Source: Linepithema humile | Lineage: Eukaryota; Arthropoda; Insecta; Hymenoptera; Formicidae | Direction of reading: 5' to 3' | Assembly: GCF_040581485.1 (NCBI RefSeq) | Contig: NC_090135.1 | Location: forward strand, 9,913,001 to 9,977,000 | Length of the DNA stretch: 64,000 nucleotides | Shown: one piece after another, positions 1-12,600 of the stretch | How positions within the stretch are numbered: the first letter of the stretch is position 1 | Layout: every line of letters starts with the position of its first letter | Position numbers and translations under genes: made by a program | The notes under the pieces: generated by a model | The model's input: only the letters and a program-made list of their open reading frames with translations | Told to the model about the DNA's origin: nothing | Databases searched by the model: none

Positions 1-1576
1 GCAGAAGCGTCGTCTCATTAGAATCGACTAATTAAGGCCGCTCGTTTCCATTAATGAGATTCCGCTATTAGTCTTCCGCTTAAAGGTGGCTTAATCGCGG
101 CTTACATATCGATCACGCGGATTTGTTTCTTGCCAAGAAGTTAGTTTTGCTACAATTATAACTCTAACAATTGTGATAAGTACTTAATTATTGCAAATAT
201 TAAACATTAACATTGCAATAATAATAATATAAAAAGAAGGAAGAAAAGAATGTTAGTTAGAATTACAAACTCTCATCGGTTTGGTTATTAAATTAATGAG
301 TTACTGATTTACACAAACACTTTTAGCTCGTTTTTTATTTTATTTTTTTTCTCGTAAAAAATCACAAACTTTTTACGTATAAGTTACGTGTCGACGATTA
401 ACGTGTCGATGATAATGTAAAATGATAATAATGGAGTATAATAATTTATTATAAATAATGCGACTCTAATTTCCCGATCAAAAAACATATATGTTAATCA
501 ATAATTAAAAATCCTGTTTTTATCCTAACGATACTTACGTCTAATGATTATACTTTATTCATAGGATATTTCGTATCGTTGTATACAAGGTTACGTATTA
601 ATTACACGCTAATTAAGAGTCTGTTTGCGTCTTGATTGCGTTCGGCTGAAGACGATCGCGTGATTGAAAGCTGCGTGATAATTGGTTTGTCCTCAAAAGA
701 CTCGCGGCTTTTCAAATCTCGCGAATCCATTCACGAACGGTCGGTCCTTCGGAGATCCTTGTCGCAAGTCATGCTCGAGGATGCTGTGCCAAATTGCTTC
801 GCGACTAATTGCATTTAACGAGCGCGATCGATCGAAGGTGCGCGTGGAGAAGACTACATGTGCTCTCCGAAGTGTGTCGCCGACGACAATGTATCCCCGT
901 CTCGATCTTCGCAGTCGACGACCGCCATCCCGACGCCGAACTCACTCTTCCGCTTGACCGATCAGTTCGCGAGAAGTGATAGTGATGGATCTCTTCATGA
1001 ATCTCCGCTCGACAGTGCAACGACGATCCAATCGTCGAATCAATTTCCATCGCTTTACCGAACGTTTCATAAGTTTGCATTCTTGTCTTTTTATTTTTAA
1101 CTTTTTTTTACGAAAATAGATGTGATTATTCAGTTAATCATTAAATTAAATTGCATATAATTATTAAGAACTGAACAACTTCAAGGATCTTAAGTCAGTA
1201 AAAAAATTTTGGAATTTAATTTAATTAAAAATAAATTTTACTTTAACCAAATCTGAAGTAATGTATATAATTTTAAATTCAAAGATTACGGAAAAACAAA
1301 ACATTGTTAAGAAAAAATTATTTTCATGAAACATTCAAGTACTTTTCATATATCCAATTCTCAAATATCAATGAATATTCGAATTTACGACGGAAAGTTT
1401 TTAAAATCCAATAAAAACCTTATGACACGTTCGGTAAAGTAATGGAAAATTCAGCCAAAGATCGTCATTGTCATCGAGCAGTCTTCGTGGTTGTCTTCGT
1501 GGCAGGCAGGTACAGAGACGGCGAGGAAGTAAGTCTTCGCGTTTTTCTCGCCGATATCCTTAGGTCGGCTAGTCGG
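1..1576. other. left flank, no firm gene
   Basis: Mostly AT-rich sequence with one CpG-rich island at about 600-1080. The island has open frames on both strands. The most protein-like is a plus-strand serine-rich frame, 819-1100, discussed in the findings; it lacks a convincing acceptor or donor. TTTATT at 1090-1095 would read AATAAA on the minus strand and could be the polyadenylation signal of the minus-strand exon at 1577-1780. No gene is called here. Confidence 0.5.
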
Positions 1577-1780
1577 TCAGAGCTTGTCCTGGAGTGCCTG
1601 GCGCAGCTCCTCGGTGGCCTTGGCCACATCCTGACCCTGCCGATGCGAGTGTATCTCCGGGCGCGCCGCGTGTTGCACCGATGAGCTCGAGCGCCGCACC
1701 GAATTGCCGCTGCCGAACTTGGGTCGCGGAATTCGCACGCGCTGAACGTCACTCAACCACGATTCCATGCTTTTTGTCTT
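1577..1780 (-). CDS. putative terminal exon of an unidentified minus-strand gene
   Basis: Read on the minus strand, a pyrimidine-rich tract ends in TTTATTTCTCAG at 1781-1792 and opens an exon at 1780. The exon runs 67 codons in frame from its first base to a TGA at 1577-1579. The peptide begins KTKSMESWLSDVQRV, continues through a basic, serine-rich stretch (VRRSSSSVQHAARP) and ends in a likely helix, AKATEELRQALQDKL. Third positions are rich in G and C (GTG, CTC, AAG, GAG), unlike the surrounding AT-rich DNA, which supports coding. The exon would be phase 0 on entry. I do not recognise the family. Upstream exons were not found with confidence and should lie at higher coordinates. The plus-strand frame over the same bases looks less protein-like and has no flanking splice sites. 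Confidence 0.45.
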   Translation of the reverse strand, partial: KTKSMESWLSDVQRVRIPRPKFGSGNSVRRSSSSVQHAARPEIHSHRQGQDVAKATEELRQALQDKL

Positions 1781-2052
1781 CTGAGAAATAAACGGTGACA
1801 CAGGCTCGTTTATAGCGACGATTAGCATGATCAGTGCGAAAAAAAAAAACATCAAAGGTGCAAGCTTGTTGAAGCCGAAACGAAAATTTCAGAATCGCAA
1901 TGAAGTGTTGCATGATAAAAATAGGACTTGGATACTTTAAAAAACATTTTTGAATTCTAGGATGCTTGAATTTGTAATTTCACGATTTTTTTTGCAGAAA
2001 CAATACAAATCCTATTTATATGCAACACTTTGAAGAAAGCCATGACGCAGAC

Positions 2053-2232
2053 GTTTATAGCGGCGATTAAAGCCGTTAGCGAGTTGATTAGATGAGAGAG
2101 TTTGTGAGAATCGAGTTGAGGAATTGAAAAGAAGGTCTCGGTGAGACTTCCGGGATAAAGGCAGTGACAGATTCATGGGGCTTATAGAGGCGATTAGCGT
2201 CATTTAACGAGTGAGTTAGAAGAGAGAGTTTG
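2053..2232. repeat. diverged direct repeat pair, ~52 bp, 128 bp apart
   Basis: Both copies begin TTATAG(C/A)GGCGATTA and end AGAGAGAGTTTG. Between these ends they differ by scattered substitutions and short indels. A third occurrence of the leading motif only (TTTATAGCGACGATTAGC) is at 1809-1826. Function unknown. Confidence 0.55.
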
Positions 2233-5200
2233 ACAATGAGTTTGTTAGAATTGTATACAAAATTAAAGTAAAAGACAGAGTAAATGCTTTTCCTTCAAAA
2301 AGAAAGCGATGAAAACCTGCGCGTTCTTAATAGCATTATTGAGTTCTAAGTAAGAGGAAACTTAAGTTAGCTAGAAATTGAATTAAGCAGATGACGTGAA
2401 AGAAAACTAGCTGAGAATTTCTGGATTGTTGGATGCAAAGTACCGGGGTCATTTGGAATTTGTGCATTCTAATTTGAAAATCCTGATAATTGTAAACTTT
2501 AAGATTTACAGATCTAACAATGAGATACGTCAATTCTGAAATTACTGATATTTTACAATCTGGCAATCTATCGGGACGATTTATCATAAAATAATTTATG
2601 CGGCTCTTTATGTTAAATTTAATATGAAAAACTGCGTAACTTTTTTAGTTGCTTGATAAATTGTCAGGTTATAAAATATCAGTGATTCCAGAATTCCAAT
2701 CGTCGGCAATTTTTTCTGTAAATCTGTTTCAATCTATCTACGATTTTGAATGATAAAGTTTCGTGGACAAAAATACATATAGATATTTGAAATCAAAGAC
2801 TTTACGAGGTCGACTGTCTACAGAGATTGAAAACGATGCGCGAACGTTCAAGTAAGGAGAATAACTCGATCTCTACTGGAATTTTATGATCTTGTTTACG
2901 CCCAGTCGCATCGAGAATGAACGAATGGTGAGAAAAACAAGCCATGATCTGCAGACGATGCAGAGGATGGATCGAAGAGATATTTCAAACGATTTTGCAG
3001 CAAATGCTTTGCAAAAATACATACATTCTATAGTCCTATTTATTTATTTCCAAATAGTTGAAATTATTATGATTATTATTATTCCTGACAAACTCCATTA
3101 AAGTTATCAAATAATTTTCTGAGAAGAAAATATTCTGCTAAATATTTTAAATTTGCGAAGAAAGATAATGTCTTATGTCCAAAGCTTTGGAAAAAAATTT
3201 TTATTCTGAAAAAATTTTTAAATCTATTTTGATACGATTTTTAGGGATTCCAAGATTCATACTTCAGAACAACTGTTAGCATATTTCTCACAAAGGCAAA
3301 TACAGGATTAGCAAGTTATGCAGCAACTCTATTATCGACTACCGTCCGCTCTACGTATACGCACGTGCACCTGCGTATGCGAGCGGGATTATTATCAGTC
3401 CACCTTCTCTCTGCTTAATGATCTCGCTGCGGCCGGATTTCATCAAGCGCAACGTGGTTTCCTAATCGAAGCAGCGTAATTACGTGATATGTGAACTAGA
3501 GGTTCGCGATACTCTACGAAATTCCCGATGTATAATAACGGAAGATGTGCAAATTCGTCAAATTCGACGGGAAGTCATATTTCCGAATGTTAGTGTTTCA
3601 AACATTTTCAAGAGACACACTCCGAAATACTATTGAAAATATTAAATAATTCACTTGTAAGAACAATAACTGTTTGCGAGATAATTAATAATGGATAACT
3701 AATTAAATATCTGATTAAAAAATAATCAAGTAATTTGATATATTTAGAAGAAAATAACGCTAATTTTGCAAATCAGATATCTGATTCGCGGAAATCAGAT
3801 TTCAACTCTGTTCTCCACCTGCTGCTTGTTTTCAAACCGGTAAATTCATCTTATTTCCTTTGTAGAAATTATCTAGATGTACCAGTAATCTGTTTCAGTC
3901 GACTGTTCACCGCGCACTAACATAAATGAAAAATCAATCAATTTGCCGAAAAAAGAACCTACTCGACCCGCCTAGTTCTAACAGCTTGACAATTATCACT
4001 GCGTGCCACTTCTCGAAATGCTCAAATGCGACGCGCAGCACGATTGCGTTTTACCGCGAACGTGCCACGTTTCGTTCTGACGAAAATTTCATGACATTAA
4101 AAATGGGTCATTCGACAACTTCGAAGGCCGAGAGTAATAACGAATTTTATCCATTGAAGCAGAATTCTCGGATACTACAATAATGATTCCGGAATAAATA
4201 CGGGACTGTACGATGTATGCATATTTGAAAAGCGTCCGACGCGTGTTCCGAAAATCGCTAGCCGACAACAAAGGCGGCCCGCCGTGATTTACATCGTTGC
4301 GAATGTAACATCGACGCGGAATGTCAATTGACGTTTAACCTACATCGAACGCTTCCCTGTACGTGGAATATTTTACGCTTCTACAAGCGCGTCGCAATTA
4401 AAGTTCCCCATATTGCGAAAAACGGAAAATATATTGCGGGAAATATTCGTAACGAAAATAATTACTTTATTAATAAATATATATTCATTACGAAACGAGG
4501 AAAATATATATAACTTTTTTTGTACATATATAAACTATTTTTTCAGAAAATACACACATTTTTATAAATTTGTAAAATATTTGTTTAAGGAAAATCGCAT
4601 TCGTGATATTACCGATAAATGTATAATAGTTAATTACATGAAGCAATATTGTTTAAATGTTTATAGAGAAAGTTAGTAAATGTGAGGAGTTCATAGCATC
4701 AAAGGATATGTTAGAAGTGAGAAAATGTTTGTTAGAAGAATGTCGTGATATAATTGTTTAAATAATATAATTTTTTATAGCAAATAAACCCAAACTCTTT
4801 CCAAATTTCAAATCTGATAAATACCTGTTGAGTGTTTAACGGTTCGCCTGAACGAACAATTAGGATCCAACCGTGGATTTTTATGAGTCAGCTTCCGGAT
4901 TGCGAGATAAAAGAACGATCGCGTATGTGAAGGACCAGCGTGAAATAATGAACGAGACGTTCGCGGGATGAAAGCGACGCGAGAAGTGCTCGATTCGCTG
5001 GTGTCTGCGCGACTGATTCAGGAATCGGTTATGAAGCGGCCCCGACGCAGGTTCACATTTACCTGATCAGGGGAGTGAGTCAGAAGAGTCCCGAAGAGAA
5101 AGAGAGAGGTGAGAATGGCGTGGAAGGAGTCAAAGCAGAAAAAGGGAGAGGGAGCGAATGAGAACAACAAACGAAGGTGGGGTAGCCAAGGAGCGAGAGA

Positions 5201-6766
5201 AATCACGAGCGAAGAAAGGAGGATCGAGGATCGTTGGTGAAGGGAGTGGGGGGGGGAGGGGGGGGAAGGACTGGTAACAGGTGAGAGAAGATCAGGAACG
5301 TAGGCAGCGACGTATTCAAGCCCGCAAGTCGAGAAAGTCAAATGTGAAACAAATTTTTGAAAGATACATCTTAATATTTTCAACAATTCTAAAATATTAA
5401 ATAAGTAACATGAGTAATTAACAAAATTTTTAGAAATATTACTGCGTACAAGATAAGATTGTGTAATTCATATATTTAAATAACTGAAGATAATTATTAA
5501 AATCTCCGAATATTATATTTATTTCGACCTATTTTTTGTGAAAATGTTTGCAATTTTTGCAGTGAAAAATCCTGAAGAAAATTTTACATTTGCATACGGT
5601 AACGTTATATGATTCTTCGCTTACTTATTTATAATTGTTTATTTACTAATGTCGCTTGCGGGCCCAGCAATCGCGACTACATCGCCGAAATCGGCTCGCA
5701 GCAACGTTGCCGGATCAACAGCATCGTGAATGCAGGTTACAGTCTTTCTCAGATACAACATCCTCTCTTCGAGACTCTCGCGCTATCGAAAGGTCTGATA
5801 ACAGGGGCGTATCGGAGTGACCTGGCGACCGCCGGATCGTTATCGTCCGTCGCTCGGCCGCAATCCTACGATTCGGAAAAATCGCGGCTTATTGTGCGCG
5901 CGGGGAGAAGATACGGTGATAAGAGGAGAGAGAGAGAGAGAGAGCATGTGCATCGACATGCACGCGGCTGATGATATAACGAGGCGGTGGATCGCGTGAC
6001 ACCTTCAGCCATGCCGCGCCATGCTTTTTCATGGTATACCGGGTGCACCGAGACGAGCAGCGGTAATTATGGATAACTGTGTACGGAAGAATTATGTCTT
6101 CCGGCTGTATTCTATGTTCTGATTTTTGGAATTTAGCATAAAAGGAGTTATACTTTGCGATACATTAATACAGGAATTATGAACTGCATGAAAATAATAA
6201 TTTTACAGCCGTACGCTATAATTTCTAAACCTGATTTCAAAATAACGGAACTATTTTTATTAATAAAAATAGCGGAATACGCACGTAAAGTTTGCGATAT
6301 GTTTGGGGGAAAATTTTTGACATTTTCTGTGCTTTGATTTTTCGAATTAATCCGAGAATTAAGAAATTACTTTGTTAAAAATAGGAGAAAATAAAATGCA
6401 ATGTGTTAATGTGAACATTATTACGTACACGAGAATGCGATAACAGCGTTAGAAGTTCGTCGAACCAGCACGTATTGCGTCACTCCGCAGACCAGTTCGT
6501 GAGTGACACCTACGCCTGAAAATCGACGTGTTTCTACAAGTTCGTTAGGACTTTAGTCAGAATAACTTACAAACGAATTAGGCACGATCGTGACACAGTG
6601 GAAAATTCTCATTTGTAATTGAATGATGAGATTTCCAATAATCTCGTTTATAGATTACGTACTTTTTTGCTTTACTTTGTGATAATCTTTACTTTTAAGA
6701 TGTTGCGACAGAGCAACATGTAGTCTAAGAAGAATGACCAACATTTCTTTGATCAATAAAAAAATG

Positions 6767-6959
6767 ACACATATACTAAAAATGTAGCACACAACCACAT
6801 CAGTAAGTCGTCCAGTCGTCATCATTGTCAATAATAGCCTGGCATCTCCGTACTATAATATTGTAGATAGCACACTGCGCAGAGAGAGATGACAGGCTAT
6901 TATTGACGACTGGACGACTTACTAATGTGCTTGTGTATTACATTTTGTAGTGTATGTGT
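6767..6959. mobile_element. MITE-like inverted-repeat element
   Basis: The left arm (6767-6842) and right arm (6893-6959) are near-perfect reverse complements. Shared blocks include AGTAAGTCGTCCAGTCGTC and AATAATAGCCTG, and the outer ends match as ACACATA(T/C)ACTA. The left arm carries a 9-bp insertion (around 6821-6829, ATCATTGTC type) absent from the right arm. The spacer is about 50 bp and non-coding. There is no transposase frame. The size, long terminal inverted repeats and lack of coding capacity fit a non-autonomous DNA transposon. A target-site duplication is not unambiguous. A transcribed long hairpin is an alternative reading. Confidence 0.75.
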
Positions 6960-9402
6960 AATTTTTTATAGATTTTTTTCAAGTAAGTTTATAATTAAAG
7001 AAACGGTCATGTTTTTTTATAGGCATACTGTAATTGCATGGTGTTTAAGAAAGTCCTAGTTTCGCACTTTGTCATAGCAAAAAATGTTTAACTGTTCCCA
7101 AAAAATTAAATCTATCATCAATTATTAAAAAAGATTTGATAGAAAATAAGAATAAATTAGTTTCCAATATCATATTAATTTATTAATATTTTAGTTTGCT
7201 AGTTCTTGAAATATTAGATTTTAAAAGTCTTCAAGTAATTTTCTATAATTGTTATTTCAAAAATAAATGTGCAAAACCGTTCGTATAATTTCTTTCTTTT
7301 TCAACGGCTTCTTTCAATTCTTGTGACTTCAAGAAAGTCAATAGATTCTAAATTAAAAAGACTTTGAAGACAGAATGACGCTTTCCACTAGCTACCGATA
7401 CATTAGTATGCTAATAAATTAGTAAATTAAGCAGCCAATAAATTAGCACGCGACGGTGCTTCCTGCGGTGATTGCATCGTTGCGCTTCCAATCGACAAAC
7501 ACTCCTTCGACAAATGTCATCGTAATTAACGGAGAAACGTCATTTCCATTTACGACACGCAGACGGGAAGAGCAGGAACGGGAACCGGTCGTTCGACAAC
7601 TCGCATTTCCAAGAACGAGGCTCTTGCGAGATCGCTTAACCGTGGTATCTTTAAACGCGCGCGACAATTGTGACCTACATCGCGAAATCGTAAAACACCG
7701 GTCTTCCTGCTCGGGTCCCAGTTTGAATGTCCCCCCGAGAGTCCCCTCCCTCCCGCGTTTGTTCTACGTGATCCTCGGGTTCTGTATAACGGAACGCCGT
7801 CCCGAAACTTTCTCCGGCGCGCAGCGACGCGGCCATTAATAACCAGACGATTATTATTTCCTGCCGCAGCCGCTGCAGGCTAAGGTTACTGGGTGACCAC
7901 GAATACACGATTTGAATTTAGAACAATGCCGGCGAGCGGCTGAAGTCGAATCGGCGGCATTTTAATGGCAATGTTAATTCTCGAAGCAGCTTGAAGTATC
8001 TTAGCAGAATTTTTCTTTCCTAAGAAAAAACGTAATTCCTTATAAAGCATCGAAGATTGATTAATTATTTCTTACGATAAATCACTTGTCGAAAAAAACT
8101 AACTTTACCGCGTTAACATATTTTATGATGATTAATATTAACTGAGAACGAAAAAAAACTCCATTTATCACTGATGATCTTCATCTCCGTGCAAAAATTG
8201 CTAGACGCGTTTCTTACGAAAATTACATCCTGCCGTAACTAAGGCACTGTGAAATGATTCTCATAACGTGTAACTGGTTTCATACGATCCTTCGCGGCTA
8301 GGGGGACGTGCTCCAGTTAAGACGGCAACAACAATCGGGCCCACCTGCGCGCCGTTACGCATCCCCGCGTAAAATGATCATAACCGCGCGCGTGTCGATT
8401 TAGGTCCCATGATCGCGCTCACAAAGAGACCGTCCGGTTATGTACGTATGGCACTTTCCAAGTATCGTTTTTCTCGCACGATCGAACCGAGCTCCTAGTG
8501 TCGGTTTACTTCAGCTTCGGTTACCTTTCGCGGCGCTGGTAAACCGATGCTTGTTTCACTGCAATGCAACGAGATAAAGTAATGGAGATGCAGAGCATCA
8601 TCTCGTGCACGGCAAACAACAAGAAAATAAAGTACACAATACAAATACTGAAGAACTTGAAAAACGAAAAATTGCTAGACATTATATGCTTGTGAACGAA
8701 TTACTGTGGCTGCCCGGGAAAGATAAAGGCAATAAAAGCGAAAAAAGACTTGCAGAAAGAAAGAGAGAGAGAGAAAGAGAGATCGGTTCCACAATGAGAA
8801 ATTAGCTCAACAAGATTAGCACAATTAGTAATAAAATGAATGAAGCGTATATAAAAGAAGAATGTACAGAATGTAAGCTAAAATTTCTTTATAATCCATC
8901 TTTATAATCGATCTTTATAATCCATCACATTTGATTGTGTTTATTATGCATCATTTCAAAAAAAATAAAAGCAGATAACAATCAAGTTTATTACTGAATT
9001 ACAAAGGGTATCACATATAAGTAGACGATGTAAAAAAAAACGATATGGATCACCCGTCTATTTCGATTAATACAATTTTTGAATTTTATTAAAAATTGAA
9101 AGAAAGACGACATAGAATTTTTTACCGGACTAAATTGATTTAAATAAAATTGTTGAAATCTGTGAAAAATAAAATTTGCGTGTGTTGCGGGTTGATTCGT
9201 TTCGCCCTTCTTCTCTTTATACGCCCGCCCTTAATTATCTTAATTATTCTAATTATCTTAATTCGCGTAATCATCGCTCGCACCTGCATCGTCCGCAATA
9301 TTTACACGCGCTGAGGCGCGAATCAGACATAATAAATGGGGTGGACCGGTGCTAACATGAGGCATTTCCGGTTGTTGCGCGGATGTGCGGCCGCGTTTGT
9401 AG

Positions 9403-9639
9403 GAGAGCGACGGGGGTTGCGAGGGTAGCGACGCCGAGATGATCGGTAACGGGCGGCGCGGCGGCGTCGCCGGCGAGCGGGATCGCGATTTGGACGAGGA
9501 TGACGAGCTCGAGTGCAGGGAGGAAAGGAGCTCGGAGAGTGGAGGCGGAGGTGGTGGGGGTTTCGGTGGTTGGAGGTCCCACCTGCTCGGTGGCCTTACG
9601 CAACGCGTCAAATCCTGGTACTGGGGCGCCAGGCCCCTC
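9403..9639 (+). CDS. candidate internal exon, acidic and Gly-rich linker
   Basis: A TAG acceptor at 9400-9402 opens a frame that runs 79 codons to a consensus donor (CTC|GTAAGT) at 9640, phase 0 at both ends. The peptide is acidic (DRDLDEDDELE), then has a glycine run (seven G), then WRSHLLGGLTQRV and KSWYWGARPL. It lies 5.6 kb upstream of the whirlin-type exons on the same strand and could be a cassette exon of that gene's disordered linker. However, the most likely acceptor of the next known exon is not phase 0, so the join is unproven. The minus-strand frame over the same bases is also open (about 100 codons), which weakens the call. Confidence 0.35.
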
Positions 9640-12600
9640 GTAAGTTTTCCCCATTCAACGAAACACACACGCACACACACCTATCGCACATATAAACACT
9701 TTTTCTCTCTCAGACACGCACGGTTTTTATCTCTTCTTTTTCGTTTCTTTTTTCTCTCTCGTCTTTTTAACGTCGCGGCTCATCCTCTCCGCCGCCGTCC
9801 GACATTTCGCACCAACTCGCTGCGGAGCGGAAATGAGGGAAGATAAATTGGAAGAGAAGTCCGCGATCTTCCGTTGAAATTGAGTTTGGAAGATCCTTCT
9901 CATTGTTTTAGATATATACTTTTGTACGAGCATTGTCCACAAAATGTAAGGTACAATTGTGTGTAAGGTAATCTTTAATATTATACTTTTAATGTACTTA
10001 CGTATAAAATAATCTTATAAATTTTCGATATACACGAAAAAGTTTCTTCACAGAAAGCTTGCACTTTGCTTTGTTTTTTAACAAAGTTATAATCTCGATT
10101 AATTCTTTGAGATATATCGATAAAAATATTTCACGTTAAAAATAAGAAAAAAGTTATAATTTTCTTGTACGATAACAGCTATTTAATTTCTTAATTTCTG
10201 TAATTGTAAAATCTTCTGTAAAACCTTTTTCATTTGAGAAAGTAATGGAATTTCATGTTTTTTAATCGTCTCTTTTTCCAAATCGAAATTTTATCTTATT
10301 TAATCACTTATTCTTTTCATTTATATTTATTTCTATCTCTAATTGTGATTTTGATGTTCTTAATTCCTTCAATTGTAATTTCCAATACGATGTTTTATTA
10401 TATGTCTATTTTGCTTCAAGAATTTTTGAGAATTATTTCATACGACCTATCTATAAAAATGAGAAACGTGAATGCGATTCGATAATCGATCATATCTCGA
10501 TGAGAAAGAAGTGTATGCAATCAATGCAACGAGCAGCTATTTTCGCATCGGAGAAAAATGTGCAGAAACACTCTATCCGGATATCTCGCCGGAAGTCTCG
10601 ATAACATCTCCGCGAAAAATTACAATGGCGAAATTGCAATCGAGTTCATCGCTGTTGCTACATGTACTCAATGACATCATTAGAGACGGGGAAAGCGGTA
10701 ATTAATATTGCGAATTATTTATAAATATTTTACTTCATTGTCTGAAGACGGATAACAATTAAGCTTCATTAAATGTACTAGAGTTATTAGCACATCATGT
10801 AGAAATCAATATCTAGATAAATATCTAATTGTAAGTATGACATTTATTTCACTATTTTTCTAAAATGTATTTTCTTTTACTATTTTAATACTAATTTACT
10901 TCTTAAAAAGCTCCACAAAATTTCATTTATTGCTTTATTTACTGTCTATTAAATTAAATGTTTGTTAAATTTATTATTACTTTTAAAAATAGGAGTTCCA
11001 AGAGTTTTCCTTTCAGCACGAATGGTCGTGTGCTACAATTTAATTGTAAGTTATAGTATAATTGGCCAAAAGAAAATAACACAGAAAGGTGGACCGCAGC
11101 GTGACAACAAAGTCTCGTAATAAAAATCGCATTATACTGGAACAACGAGACATTATAAACTTCCGGCGAGGTTACATCGCAGTTACATCGATCGCATTTG
11201 TAACATCCGACTCGCGCTTACGCAAAATAATATCAAAAAGAAAAAAAAACTTTGCGAATCACACAAAGTCTTTAGAAAAAGCAAATAAGATAAGATATAA
11301 TTAATCAGTAATTATTTCACAATTACGGGCGCGTGAGATTATGTAATTCTCAGAAAATCAAGATTTTCGCAATTTTTTATACATAAAACTTTTTTAATCT
11401 TTCTTAATTTTAATCGATAAATTAATGTTTTTTATTCTCATCGATAGACAAATTCCTTACTTTATTCGAACAATTTTATTCTAATCGAAATGCGAGTCAC
11501 GGCGAAACGCGGCTGGTGGAGAGGAAGGGAAATAGGGGGAGAGAAGCAACTCGGATGATCGCGACAGGACGGAAATTGATGCGATTCGCGAAGCGCCACC
11601 GGAAACGTCTGTTCCCTTCGGCATGAGTTTACTTCCTAATTAGATCTCTCTATCTCTCTCTCACACCACATATATATTTATACGATCAAGTAATCCTTGT
11701 GCTCCTAGAGCTAGCGAAATTTAGTCGAGCATATAGCGTTAGGTGTTGTACGTGTTTTTTATCTTAGATGGTGTTTTGCACATGCTACTTTTTTACGATT
11801 TGTCCTTACTTATTCTAGCACGATCACTATATTTACAGTTATACGTATATACAGAGCGTCTCTCTCTTTCCCGTATCTCCGTCCGTCGTGTCGAATTTTA
11901 ACTCGAATTTTAACGGACGAAAGTCAAGTCAATTTTTCTTTCGCGAAATCACCAAGGAAGATCCAGTTAATGTAAATGGATTAAAACAGCGACGATTTGA
12001 ATGTGAATTGAAAATTCACAAGAGACCGAATTAGAAATTCGTCAGCTATTACGCAAGTGTATACTTTGGGAGGTGAAAATAAGATAAATTTTATCTCTGA
12101 GAATGGAGCAGATCTTTTTCACAAGAATTTTACGCGATGCTCCCTTAATTGCGACGCAGAGTAATCTATCTTCGCTATGAAATTTTCACTAATTAGTTGC
12201 CTTCAACTTTGTCGCGATCGAGTCTCGTCGAGTCTCCGTCGTTAAAAACTCGATTGGCTGAGACGTTCTATATATACACACGTATATACGGGCACGGGGT
12301 TGTATATGCGCTATATATTCATATAGATGTCTTGGCATGCACGATCACTTTACTCACATAAAAAACTGGAAGGAATTTTCGCGAGAGAGGAAATATTTTC
12401 ACGTGATTCCCCGCGAGATATTTTCGCAATGTGTTCAACGATATCAATTGCTTTAAATAATTCATGATACCAATGTCTTCTAGCAGACTATTTGTTAGCA
12501 AAGATAAATCTTGTGACGTGGAAAAATTGGATTGAATGAAAAAAGTTGAATTAAAGAAATGACAGAAATAACATCGCGAGAGGAAAGTCGTTTTCATCAG

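Larger units (their letters stand above)
1781..9402. other. intron or intergenic DNA without firm genes
   Basis: AT-rich DNA with small CpG-rich islands near 2.8-3.5, 4.0-4.3, 4.9-5.35, 5.65-6.05, 7.45-7.9 and 8.2-8.6 kb. Frames of 60-127 codons inside these islands start at non-ATG codons or lack splice sites and codon bias, so they are not called. Purine runs occur at 5090-5280 and 5927-5945. The one clear element is the inverted-repeat element at 6767-6959. A diverged ~52-bp repeat pair lies at 2053-2105 and 2181-2232. Confidence 0.5.

Noticed and set aside
5018..5386. Minus-strand frame of 122 codons
   Set aside because: Translation of a long purine-rich tract on the other strand; low complexity.
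7456..7839. Plus-strand frame of 127 codons
   Set aside because: No ATG at its start, no acceptor or donor, and the opposite strand is open as well.
9258..9680. Minus-strand Pro/Ser-rich frame at 9.3-9.7 kb
   Set aside because: Proline and serine runs are the complement of the plus-strand glycine and acidic codons; the plus strand has the consensus donor, the minus strand has none.
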